From contig NZ_CP060296.1 in NCBI RefSeq assembly GCF_014303735.1, positions 3,555,501 to 3,619,500 of the forward strand: a DNA stretch of 64,000 nucleotides, written 5' to 3'. This DNA is from Variovorax sp. PAMC28562. GTDB taxonomy: Bacteria > Pseudomonadota > Gammaproteobacteria > Burkholderiales > Burkholderiaceae_C. The position numbers and the translations under genes are program-made. The notes under the pieces are model-generated. The model searched no databases and had not been told where the DNA came from. It worked only from the letters and a program-made list of their open reading frames with translations. This document shows, piece after piece, positions 11,264-19,165 of the stretch (the first letter of the stretch is position 1; each line of letters starts with the position of its first letter).

Positions 11264-12829
11264 TCAGCCTTCGACCAACTCGAAGCTGCTCGGCGGCGAG
11301 GCGGCCAGCTCGGCCCAATCGAGTTCTTCTTCGAGCGTGTGGAACACGTCTTCTTCCATCTCGCCCGAGCGTCGCAAGTCTGCAAGCCTGGCGCGCTGTG
11401 CGGCGATGCTGCGACGCGTCAGGTCGTCGATCTTGGCGGCTTCGCGCGGGTGCTTGCCGGCGTCGATGGCTTCGCGGTCGGCCTTCAGGGTTTCGCGCAG
11501 CGCCTCGGCCGCATCGCCGCGCTCGTTATCGACGGTGGCCATGCCTGCGTCGATGAGCGCGATGCGGCCGGCGATCAATTCGTGGTCGAACGATTCGTCC
11601 CTGGCAAAGTGCAGCAGCCGGATCAGCGGTGCCAGCGTCAGGCCTTGCAGCACCAGCGTGCCGAGCACGACGGCCAGCGCGCTCAGGACGATCAGGTCGC
11701 GTTGCGGAAAGTGCTGCGGCAATGCCAGCGCAGTGGCCAGCGTGACCAGCCCGCGCATGCCGCACCACGAGGTCAACATGCCTTGCGCCAGCGTCGGCAC
11801 CTTGCGCGCGCCCTGTTTGATCGAGAAGAAGTGAAGCACGCGGTTGTAGAACATGACCCAGACGATGCGCACCACGATCACCACCAACAGCACCGCGCCA
11901 GCGAAAGCCATCGCCGGCCACAGCTCCCTTGCAGACAACCGCTCGACGATGCCCCGGGCCTGCAGCCCGACCATCAGGAAGGCCAGCACGTTGAGCACGA
12001 ACACGGTCGTGTCCCAGACTGAATACGAATGCACCCGGTCGCGCGGTGCCGTCTTCTCAGGTGCATAGCGGGCCACCGTCATCGCCAGCGCAACGACCGA
12101 CAGGACCGCCGACAGATGCAGCCGTTCAGCCAGCACCCAGGCGCCGAAGGTCGATACGAATTCCGACAGCGTGCCGCCCAGCGAACCCGCCAGCGGCGCA
12201 GACACGGCCACCTGGATCTTGCCGATGATGAAGCCCAACAACAGCCCGCCCGGCGCGGCCAGCCACAGCGCCACCGGTGTGGTCGCAGCCGCGCCGGTGG
12301 CCGCGGGCGGACCGGCCGAACCGGCGGCCACCGACGCCACCGCCGCGCTGAAGATCAGCAGCGCGACCGCATCGTTGAGCAGACTTTCCCCCTTCAATAC
12401 GCTGACTGTGGCGCGCGGCAACTGAAAGCGCGCGAGTACCGCGCTGGCCGCAGCGGCGTCGGGTGGCGCGACGATGGCGCCGAGCGCGATGGCCGCCGCC
12501 AGCGGCAGGCCGGCCACCGCGACACCAAGCCAGGCCACGGCCGCGGTGGTCAGCAGCACCAGCACCGCGGCCAGCGAGAACAACGACAACCAATAGCGCC
12601 GCAGATGCCGCGGCGGAAAGTCGAACGCCGCATCGAGCAGCGCCGGCGCAATGAACAACGCCAGCGCCAGCGAGGGATCGATGCCGATCTCCGGCGCCCA
12701 GGGCAGCGCTGCCACCACCACACCCGCCAGCGCCAGCATGGCCGGGTAGGGCACCGGCCAGCGGCGCGACACCTGGAGCAATACCAACGCGATGACCAGC
12801 AGCGTCAGCATGCTTTCGAACAAGACCAT
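11264..12829 (-). CDS. CPA1-type Na+/H+ antiporter
   Basis: 521-residue inner-membrane cation/proton antiporter. About 11-12 hydrophobic segments fill residues 1-410, followed by a charged, helical cytoplasmic tail of about 110 residues rich in Glu, Asp and Arg. The conserved membrane motif appears as IVAPPDAAAASA, with the ion-binding Asp kept but the usual TDP replaced by PPD, and GESLLNDA follows. The ATG at 12829 was chosen because translation then starts right at the first membrane helix; an open frame extends upstream but is not hydrophobic and overlaps the divergent MFS gene. Role: sodium or potassium/proton exchange and pH homeostasis. Confidence 0.9.
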   Translation of the reverse strand: MVLFESMLTLLVIALVLLQVSRRWPVPYPAMLALAGVVVAALPWAPEIGIDPSLALALFIAPALLDAAFDFPPRHLRRYWLSLFSLAAVLVLLTTAAVAWLGVAVAGLPLAAAIALGAIVAPPDAAAASAVLARFQLPRATVSVLKGESLLNDAVALLIFSAAVASVAAGSAGPPAATGAAATTPVALWLAAPGGLLLGFIIGKIQVAVSAPLAGSLGGTLSEFVSTFGAWVLAERLHLSAVLSVVALAMTVARYAPEKTAPRDRVHSYSVWDTTVFVLNVLAFLMVGLQARGIVERLSARELWPAMAFAGAVLLVVIVVRIVWVMFYNRVLHFFSIKQGARKVPTLAQGMLTSWCGMRGLVTLATALALPQHFPQRDLIVLSALAVVLGTLVLQGLTLAPLIRLLHFARDESFDHELIAGRIALIDAGMATVDNERGDAAEALRETLKADREAIDAGKHPREAAKIDDLTRRSIAAQRARLADLRRSGEMEEDVFHTLEEELDWAELAASPPSSFELVEG

Positions 12830-12867
12830 ATCGAGTGACCGGTTACCGGGATTGCGACAATCGCAAC

Positions 12868-14076
12868 ATGCCTTCCCGTTTTCTGAAAATGGCCCTGCTG
12901 CTGGGCCTGCTCTCCGCCATCGGTCCTTTCGCCATCGACATGTACCTTCCGGCCCTGCCGGCCATCGGGCAAAGCCTGGGGGCCGACATTGGCGCCGTGC
13001 AGATGAGCCTGACGGCGTTCTTCCTGTCTCTCGGTATCGGTCAGTTGTTGTATGGCCCGGTGTCGGACATGGTCGGGCGCAAGCCTCCTCTTTATGCGGG
13101 TTTGGCGTTGTTCGCGCTTGCCAGCGTCGGCTGTGCACTGGCCACCGATATCCAGACCTTGATCGTGCTGCGCTTCATCCAGGGGCTGGGCGCGGCTGCC
13201 GGCATGGCGATTCCGCGCGCCATCGTGCGCGACCTGCACACCGGCACGGATGCAGCGCGGCTCATGTCGCTGCTGATACTGGTGTTCAGCGTGTCGCCCA
13301 TCCTCGCGCCGCTGGCGGGCAGCGTCGTCATCGCACTCGGCGGCTGGCGCGGTGTGTTCTGGGTCGTCCTGGTGGCGTCGGTCGCGGGCATGGCGATGAT
13401 GTTCATGCAGCTCGACGAAACGCGACCGCCATCGGAGCGCGTCGAGAGCAGTCTTGGCAGCGCGCTCGGTGCGTACTGGCTCCTGCTGCGCGACCGGCAC
13501 TACCTCGGCCTGGTCTTCATCGGCGGCTTCGCGCTGGCCGGTTTCTTTGTCTACCTGGCCAACTCGTCGTTCGTGATGATCGACCACTACGGCCTGTCGC
13601 CTGCGGTCTACAGCGTGGCCTTCGGCGTCAACGCAGCGGCTTTCATCGCGGCCTCGCAGTTCACCGGCGCGCTGGGTGAACGCTTCGGCCTGGTGCGGGT
13701 CGTGAAGTTCGGCGTCCTCGCCTGCGGCACCGTCATGCTGGCGCTGTTCGCGTATTTCGCCTCGGGCGGTGACCGGCTGGCGGTGCTCATCGTGCTGTAC
13801 TTCATCGCCAGCGGCTTCATGGGGCTGGTGATACCGACCACCGGGGTGCTCGCGCTCGAAGCGCATGGCGCCATCGCCGGCACGGCGTCGGCCTTGCTCG
13901 GTACGCTGCAGATGCTGACGGGCGCTTTCATGATGGCGGCGGTCGGCCTCTTTACCGATGGCCGACCGTTGCCGATGGTCGCGGGCATGGCCGCAGGGGC
14001 GTTCGTCGCTGCGGTGCTGACCTGGCTCACGCTGGGCGGTTGGCGCACGGCGCCGAAAATGGAGGAGGCCCTGTGA
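12868..14076 (+). CDS. Bcr/CflA-type multidrug efflux MFS transporter
   Basis: About 402-residue, 12-helix drug:proton antiporter of the DHA1 Bcr/CflA group, recognised by the GPFAIDMYLPALPAIG opening in helix 1 and the GQLLYGPVSDMVGRKP signature between helices 2 and 3. Start at 12868 is my choice; an in-frame ATG at 12835 would add 11 polar residues. It diverges from the antiporter with only 38 bp between starts. The next MFS gene starts inside its stop codon, so the two exporters are translationally coupled. Confidence 0.9.
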   Translation: MPSRFLKMALLLGLLSAIGPFAIDMYLPALPAIGQSLGADIGAVQMSLTAFFLSLGIGQLLYGPVSDMVGRKPPLYAGLALFALASVGCALATDIQTLIVLRFIQGLGAAAGMAIPRAIVRDLHTGTDAARLMSLLILVFSVSPILAPLAGSVVIALGGWRGVFWVVLVASVAGMAMMFMQLDETRPPSERVESSLGSALGAYWLLLRDRHYLGLVFIGGFALAGFFVYLANSSFVMIDHYGLSPAVYSVAFGVNAAAFIAASQFTGALGERFGLVRVVKFGVLACGTVMLALFAYFASGGDRLAVLIVLYFIASGFMGLVIPTTGVLALEAHGAIAGTASALLGTLQMLTGAFMMAAVGLFTDGRPLPMVAGMAAGAFVAAVLTWLTLGGWRTAPKMEEAL

Positions 14077-15524
14077 GCGCCGTGGCCTCCGACACATCCG
14101 ACGCGTCCAACACGTCCAACACGTCCGGCGCATTGAACGCCGCGCCCAAGCTCGGCGACGGCCTGGCCCAGCCGGCACGCAACCGCGCCATGATGGTGAT
14201 CATCCTGGGCATCGCGGTGGCGGTGCTCGACGGCACCATCGTCAACCTGGCATTGCCCGGCATCGCGCGCGAACTGAACGCCAGTGCGTCGCACGCCATC
14301 TGGGTCGTCAACGCGTACCAGATCGCCATCCTGGTGTTGCTGCTGCCACTGGCCTCGCTCGGCGATCTGGTCGGCTATCGCCGCGTCTACCTCGTCGGCA
14401 TGGCCTTCTTTACGCTGGCATCGCTCGGTGCCACGCTGTCAAACTCGCTCGGCACATTGATCGCGGCCCGCGCGCTGCAGGGCCTGGGCGCCGCCGGGAT
14501 CATGAGCGTGAATGCGGCGCTGGTTCGGCTCATCTATCCGTCGGCCAAGCTGGGGCGCGGCATGGCGATCAACTCGCTGGTCGTTGCCACGGCCTCGGTC
14601 GCGGGACCATCGGTCGCGGCGGCCATCTTGTCGGTGGCGTCATGGCCGTGGCTCTTCGCGCTCAACGTGCCCCTTGGTATCGCGGTGTTCTTTCTGGGCA
14701 TGCAGTCGTTGCCCGCCAACCGCGTGGCACCGGCTGCGGGCTCGCGCTTTTCGCTGATCGACGTGGTCCTGAACATCGCGATGTTCTCGCTGATCTTCAT
14801 CGGCGCCGACCGGCTCGGCGTGCGCGAAGGCGGGCAGGGCGCCGACCCGATGGCGTGGGTCCTGCTCGCGGCAGGCATCGTCGTGGGTGTGTTCTACCTG
14901 CTGCGCCAGCGCACGTTGGCGGTGCCGCTGTTCCCGGTCGACCTGATGCGCATTCCGGTGTTCGCACTGTCGATGTGCTCTTCCGTCGGCGCCTTCAGCG
15001 CGCAGATGCTGTCGTACATCGCGCTGCCCTTCATGCTGCTCGAGACGCTGCACCGTTCGCACATCGAGGCCGGCTTGCTTATCACCGCGTGGCCACTCGC
15101 CATCGTGGTGGCTGCGCCCATCGCCGGGCGGCTGATCGGCCGCGTCCCGGACGGTCTGCTCGGCGGCATCGGCATGGCATTGATGGCGCTGGGCCTGGCG
15201 CTGCTGGCCGCGTTGCCGGCCGATCCTTCGAACCTGAACATCGTGTGGCGCATGGCGCTGTGCGGTGCCGGCTTCGGGCTGTTCCAGTCGCCGAACAACC
15301 ACACCATCGTGACCTCGCCGCCGCCACAACGAAGCGGTGCGGCAAGCGGCATGCTGGGTACCGCGCGCCTGACCGGGCAAACGCTCGGCGCGGTCATGCT
15401 GGCCGCCATCTTCAGTGCGTGGGGTCCGCACGAAGGGCGTGGCCAGGTCATCGCCCTGGCGGTAGCAGCCGCATGCGCCGCGCTGGCCGGCGTGTTCAGC
15501 GTGCTGCGCACTCGCGGCAAGTAG
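14073..15524 (+). CDS. 14-helix DHA2/EmrB-type MFS exporter
   Basis: 483-residue drug:proton antiporter of the EmrB/QacA group, with MIVILGIAVAVLDGTIVNLALP-like helix 1 (DGTIVN motif C region) and GDLVGYRRVY after helix 2. I use the GTG at 14073, which overlaps the previous stop (GTGA) and has GGAGGAGG immediately upstream. The first 35 residues are a low-complexity Ser/Thr/Asn/Ala tail encoded by 9-bp tandem units. The protein ends normally after helix 14. Substrates are unknown; no membrane-fusion partner (EmrA) is adjacent. Confidence 0.9.
   Translation: MSAVASDTSDASNTSNTSGALNAAPKLGDGLAQPARNRAMMVIILGIAVAVLDGTIVNLALPGIARELNASASHAIWVVNAYQIAILVLLLPLASLGDLVGYRRVYLVGMAFFTLASLGATLSNSLGTLIAARALQGLGAAGIMSVNAALVRLIYPSAKLGRGMAINSLVVATASVAGPSVAAAILSVASWPWLFALNVPLGIAVFFLGMQSLPANRVAPAAGSRFSLIDVVLNIAMFSLIFIGADRLGVREGGQGADPMAWVLLAAGIVVGVFYLLRQRTLAVPLFPVDLMRIPVFALSMCSSVGAFSAQMLSYIALPFMLLETLHRSHIEAGLLITAWPLAIVVAAPIAGRLIGRVPDGLLGGIGMALMALGLALLAALPADPSNLNIVWRMALCGAGFGLFQSPNNHTIVTSPPPQRSGAASGMLGTARLTGQTLGAVMLAAIFSAWGPHEGRGQVIALAVAAACAALAGVFSVLRTRGK
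14093..14132 (+). repeat. 9-bp tandem repeat in MFS N-terminus
   Basis: Imperfect 9-bp units (TCCGACGCG, TCCAACACG, TCCAACACG, TCCGGCGCA) encode the Ser-Asn-Thr/Ser-Asp-Ala stretch at the start of the second MFS protein. The unit is three codons long, so copy-number change would lengthen or shorten the cytoplasmic tail without a frameshift. Confidence 0.6.
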
Positions 15525-15567
15525 AGTCTGGGCCGATGACGCAGATCGGCAAGTCCGATACGACGCC

Positions 15568-15744
15568 ATGCCCGCCGGCCGTTCGCATGCGGTGGCCGCA
15601 GCCTTTGTCAGCGGCTTTCGCTGGGTCATGCTGATGTGCGCCGGACTGGCGTTGCTGAGCGCGGCAAGTGCGTGGTGGATGATCGGTGGCAAGGCGGCGC
15701 CTGTCGAAGCCGCCACTCACGATCGAAAGGTTCTCGATGTCTGA
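15568..15744 (+). pseudogene. Possible MFS C-terminal remnant / small membrane ORF (58 aa)
   Basis: A 58-codon open frame with one strong hydrophobic helix (WVMLMCAGLALLSAASAWWM) flanked by AFVSGFR and a polar tail. The pattern of a short amphipathic lead, one helix and a charged tail is exactly how DHA-type MFS exporters end. As the preceding MFS gene is already complete, this may be the leftover tail of another exporter gene, or an independent small membrane protein. It overlaps the cinA-like start by 8 bp in another frame. Coding status is uncertain. Confidence 0.35.
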
Positions 15745-16240
15745 TTCACCTGAAGCACTGTCTGTGATCGCGGCGCGTGTCGGCGCCGCGTTGCGCGCAC
15801 GCGGCGAGACCGTCGCCGTCACCGAGTCGTCGGCCGGCGGGCTCGTCTCCGCGGCGCTGCTCGCCATACCCGGCGCGTCGGCTTACTTTCTAGGCGGTGC
15901 GGTCGTCTACTCACGACGCGCCGGCAGGGGCTTGCTCGGCCTGACCGCCGAAGACATGGTCGGGCTGCGCGGCGAGACCGAGCCCTATGCGCAGCTGGTA
16001 GCAGGCAAGGCCCGCGACATCCATCGCGCGAGCTGGGGCATCGCCGAGAGCGGTGCGGCGGGGCCGGTGGGCAGTCCGTACGGCGACCCGGCAGGCCGTG
16101 TTTGCCTCGCGGTGGTCGGTGCCTTTGTGGCGTTGGAAACCGTGATGACCGGCGAGACCGACCGAGCGATGAACATGGACTTGTTCGCGCGGCATCTGCT
16201 CGCGTTGTTCGAGCGGACATTGAACCCACCGGCAACCTGA
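15737..16240 (+). CDS. CinA C-terminal domain amidohydrolase (PncC-like)
   Basis: 167-residue stand-alone CinA-C domain protein, the fold of nicotinamide-nucleotide amidase, which deamidates NMN in pyridine-nucleotide recycling. The VTESSAGGLVSAALLAIPGAS motif holds the catalytic Ser/Thr region, and GIAESGAAGP is the second conserved block. Activity as NMN amidase is not certain because many family members are divergent; here the usual TG.AGP block reads SGAAGP. Start at 15737 is supported by GAAAGG at 15725-15730. The DJ-1 gene follows within 12 bp, probably one operon. Confidence 0.8.
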   Translation: MSDSPEALSVIAARVGAALRARGETVAVTESSAGGLVSAALLAIPGASAYFLGGAVVYSRRAGRGLLGLTAEDMVGLRGETEPYAQLVAGKARDIHRASWGIAESGAAGPVGSPYGDPAGRVCLAVVGAFVALETVMTGETDRAMNMDLFARHLLALFERTLNPPAT

Positions 16241-16252
16241 ATGGAGAAAGCA

Positions 16253-16903
16253 ATGCAGGACTTCACGACGACCACCTTCGGCATCCTGGTCTTCCCCGAG
16301 GTAGAAGAACTCGACTTCGTCGGCCCGTGGGAAATGCTCACGATGTGGAGCAAGGTCGCAAACGGACCCGGCCGCTGCCTCATCGTCTCCGAATCGCCGG
16401 GGCCGTTGACATGCGCCAAGGGTCTGTCGATCAACCCGCATGTGTCGTTCGCGGACTGCCCGCCGCTCGACTATCTGCTGGTGCCGGGCGGGCAGGGCAC
16501 GCGCCGTGAAGTCGGCAATCGCGCGCTGCTGGATTTCGTCTCGTCTCAGGCCGCGAACTGCCGTGCCGTGCTGTCCGTTTGCACCGGCTCTTTCGTGTTG
16601 CACGCCACCGGCCTGCTCGCCGGCAAAAGGGCCACGACGCACTGGGCGCAGCTCGATCGCTTTCGTGAACTCGGGGACGTCGATGTGGTCGAGGAGCGCT
16701 TCGTGCGCGACGGCAAGCTGTGGTCGTCGGCGGGCGTGTCGGCCGGCATCGACCTCATGCTGGCGTTCATCGCGAGCGAGTCCGGCGACGATGCGGCGGG
16801 CAAGGTGCAACACGCGTCGGAGTACTACCCGGCGGAGACGCGCTACGGCAAGTACGAAGACCATGCGCAAGCGCCTGCGTACCTGAAGCGACCACGCCCG
16901 TAA
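16253..16903 (+). CDS. DJ-1/PfpI family protein (GATase1-like)
   Basis: 216-residue protein with the class I glutamine-amidotransferase-like fold. The nucleophile elbow is visible as SVCTGSFVLHATGLLAGKRA (Cys at about residue 109), followed by TTHW, a pattern shared with isonitrile-hydratase-like and regulator-associated PfpI domains. There is no AraC DNA-binding domain, so it acts alone in the cytoplasm. ATG at 16253 is preferred over 16241 because GGAG lies six bases upstream. Substrate unknown. Confidence 0.85.
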   Translation: MQDFTTTTFGILVFPEVEELDFVGPWEMLTMWSKVANGPGRCLIVSESPGPLTCAKGLSINPHVSFADCPPLDYLLVPGGQGTRREVGNRALLDFVSSQAANCRAVLSVCTGSFVLHATGLLAGKRATTHWAQLDRFRELGDVDVVEERFVRDGKLWSSAGVSAGIDLMLAFIASESGDDAAGKVQHASEYYPAETRYGKYEDHAQAPAYLKRPRP

Positions 16904-16939
16904 GTTCTTGCGCGGTCCGGCGAGGCTCGCCCCAACCTG

Positions 16940-17215
16940 CTACTTGCCAATCGGCGCGAAGCGCTGCCGCATGAAGTTGCGCACATGCGGCGTAAATTCC
17001 ATAAATCCCTTCACCGCGTGGAACTCCGGCGTGTCGTAGACCCAGTCGCCGGCCACTTCGTAGATGGCCGCGTACTTCGGCCCGTATTCCAGTGAGACGC
17101 AGCGGCTTGCCGACAGCCAGCCGGGGCAAGCCAGCAGCGCGGGCACATCTACTTCTTCGTACCAGCGATTGAAGGCGTTCATCACGCATGCGTTGCAGTA
17201 CATGCAGAGCCGCAT
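16940..17215 (-). CDS. Small DUF4286/EthD-like alpha-beta barrel protein
   Basis: 91-residue protein with the NRWYEEVDVPALLACPGWLSA pattern typical of small dimeric ferredoxin-like barrels (EthD/DUF4286-like), which often act as lyases, isomerases or accessory proteins in catabolic clusters. No catalytic residue can be named. The start is uncertain: the N-terminus (MRLCMYCNAC) is Cys-rich and unusual for the family. It is the last gene of the leftward arm of the LacI divergon, 83 bp after the permease stop. Confidence 0.6.
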   Translation of the reverse strand: MRLCMYCNACVMNAFNRWYEEVDVPALLACPGWLSASRCVSLEYGPKYAAIYEVAGDWVYDTPEFHAVKGFMEFTPHVRNFMRQRFAPIGK

Positions 17216-17298
17216 CGCGTGCAGCCAGAACGACGACTCGACGCCCTAGCCACAGCGCGCCTCCGTTGCGGCTCCACGTGCTGCGCCCCTGCAGCCGA

Positions 17299-18006
17299 TC
17301 AGGCAGCGGCCGGGCTGCGTAGAGCCGGAGTCCTGTCCTGGGTCGGCGCATAGCCGCGGCCGTAGTGCCGCTCCAGGCGCCGCTGCACCACGTCCCATAG
17401 CGAGGTGAGCACCAGGTAGAAAACGGCCGCTACGCAATAGAGCTCCAGCACCTCGAACTTCGCCTGCATCAGCACCTGCGCGCGGCGCATCAGTTCTTCC
17501 ATCGAGATCACGGACGCGAGCGAGGTGGCCTTCAGCAACCCGTTCACCGAATTGCCCAGCGGCGGAATGATGATGCGGATCACTTGCGGCAGCGTCACGA
17601 GCCGAAGCGTCGCAACCTTGGACAGGCTCAGGGCCTTGGCCGCCTCGATCTGCCCCTTGGCAACGGCCGAAAATCCAGCCCGGATGGTCTCCGACAAATA
17701 GGCCGCTTCGTTGAGACTCAGCGCGAGCACGGCGGAGGTCAGTACGTCGAAGCGCAAGCCCAGTTGCGGCAGGCCGGTGTAGATGATCACGATCTGCACC
17801 AGCAGCGGCGTGCCGCGGAAGATCCAGATATAGAACTTGGCCGGACCGCGCAGGAACGCGCGGTCGGACATGCTCGCCAGCGCCAGTGGCAGCGCCAGGG
17901 CCAGACCGATGATGATCGTGGTGATCGTCAGCCCGATCGTGATCGCCACGCCGCCCAACAGGTACGGGTTGATCAGGTAGGACAGGAAAGCGTCGACGTT
18001 GAACAC
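17299..18006 (-). CDS. Polar amino-acid-type ABC transporter permease
   Basis: 235-residue inner-membrane subunit of the HisM/GlnP family with about five hydrophobic helices. The EAA loop, which docks the ATPase, is visible as EAAKALSLSKVATLRLVTLPQ. The GTG start at 18006 follows the binding-protein gene by 37 bp. Only one permease gene is present, so the channel is presumably a homodimer. The partner ATPase is not on this strand; the only candidate is at 25356 in the opposite arm of the divergon. Confidence 0.9.
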   Translation of the reverse strand: MFNVDAFLSYLINPYLLGGVAITIGLTITTIIIGLALALPLALASMSDRAFLRGPAKFYIWIFRGTPLLVQIVIIYTGLPQLGLRFDVLTSAVLALSLNEAAYLSETIRAGFSAVAKGQIEAAKALSLSKVATLRLVTLPQVIRIIIPPLGNSVNGLLKATSLASVISMEELMRRAQVLMQAKFEVLELYCVAAVFYLVLTSLWDVVQRRLERHYGRGYAPTQDRTPALRSPAAA

Positions 18007-18043
18007 GGACCGGTCTTTCTGTTTGCCTCGCGCTGCGAGCCGA

Positions 18044-18886
18044 TTACTTCGGCGCCGGGCCGGACCCGCGGATCGCGAAGTTCGTCGTGTCCTTCAGGCG
18101 CGTCATCCTGAACTTGTCGAACAGCTTGTCGTAGGTGCCCTCGGCCTTTAGTTCGTTCAGCGCGGCAGCGGCTCCAAGGGCCGTTGTCTTGTCGCGGTAG
18201 GTGACGGTGATGTCGGTGCCGTTGATGCCGCTGAGCCACACCTTGGCAATGCCGCGCTCGGCAAAGGTGATGGCGGTTTCGTCGATGTTGATGCCGGCCT
18301 CTAGCTGGCCGGCGCGCAGCGCCGCCGTGGTTTCGGAGGCGGTCGCGAAGGTGCGGAAGTCGATCGTCTTCAGGCCGCGAGCGACCATGTCGGCATTGAA
18401 TTCCCGGGACTTGCGCTCCTGGTAGGTGCCAGTTTCAATACCGACCACATGACCTGCCAGATCGTCGAACTTGGTGATTTTGAACGGGCTCGTCGGCACC
18501 GTGTAGACGCTCATCGCCTGCTGGCCGTAGGGAATCATGAACATCAGCTTGGAACGCTCTTCGGTCCAGAACATGCCCGTGTTGATCATGTCGAAGCGGC
18601 CGGCCTGCAGGGCGGGAATCATCGGCGGCATGTCCATCCGCATGAAGACGGGCTCGAGGCACAGCTTGGCAGCGATGGCCTTTCCGAGCTCGACGTTGAG
18701 GCCCTGCAACTCGCCTTTTTCGTCGACGAACTGTTGCGGTGGCAGGGTCGGGTTGATGGACATCTGCAACTTGCCGGCAGACACCAGATGCTCGGCGCTG
18801 ATCTTGGGGGTACAGGGCTGCGCCATCGCCGAAGCGCAGAACACGGCGCCGATGAAGAGCGCAAGAACGGGATTCGGTATGTGCAT
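18044..18886 (-). CDS. ABC transporter substrate-binding protein, amino-acid type
   Basis: 280-residue periplasmic binding protein (SBP_bac_3 family). The start at 18886 gives a clean signal peptide ending in CASAMAQ. Conserved blocks include FVDEKGELQGLNVELGKAIA and the hinge motif around AGRFDMINTGMFWTEER. It precedes the permease and belongs with it. The family binds amino acids, but related proteins bind opines, dicarboxylates and other small acids; the surrounding CoA and DapA-type enzymes suggest an organic acid or amino acid derivative. Confidence 0.88.
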   Translation of the reverse strand: MHIPNPVLALFIGAVFCASAMAQPCTPKISAEHLVSAGKLQMSINPTLPPQQFVDEKGELQGLNVELGKAIAAKLCLEPVFMRMDMPPMIPALQAGRFDMINTGMFWTEERSKLMFMIPYGQQAMSVYTVPTSPFKITKFDDLAGHVVGIETGTYQERKSREFNADMVARGLKTIDFRTFATASETTAALRAGQLEAGINIDETAITFAERGIAKVWLSGINGTDITVTYRDKTTALGAAAALNELKAEGTYDKLFDKFRMTRLKDTTNFAIRGSGPAPK

Positions 18887-18946
18887 GGTGTGCTTTCGTA
18901 AGACGAAGATTGAAGAGAAGAAAAAGGAACCTGGAGACACTCAGAG

Positions 18947-19165
18947 TCAGACCGACGGGCTGCATGCCAGCAGTGCGCTGTGCAGTGCCTCGATGACGCA
19001 TTCGTCGCGCTGGTTCAGCAAGCACAGCGACTCGGTCACGATGCCGCGGCCGGAACGCGAAGACGCACGCTTCTCGGTAAATACGAAGCTCACGCGGACC
19101 ACGTCGCCTGCAACGACAGGTTGCAAGAACCGCACCCGGTCCCATCCGAGCGAGACGATCCCTCG
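18947..19165 (-). pseudogene. Truncated MaoC-like enoyl-CoA hydratase remnant
   Basis: The frame from about 19165 to the TGA at 18947 reads like the C-terminal half of a MaoC hot-dog hydratase: GWDRVRFLQPVVAGD, then VRVSFVFTEKRASSRSGRGIV, then LLNQRDECVIEALH. The N-terminal half with the catalytic Asp/His is absent; instead the sequence joins, out of frame, the 3' end of the CoA-transferase gene. A GTG at 19135 could start a 62-residue product, but it would be catalytically dead. Best read as a deletion scar that removed the intergenic region and the 5' half of a maoC gene. Confidence 0.65.
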
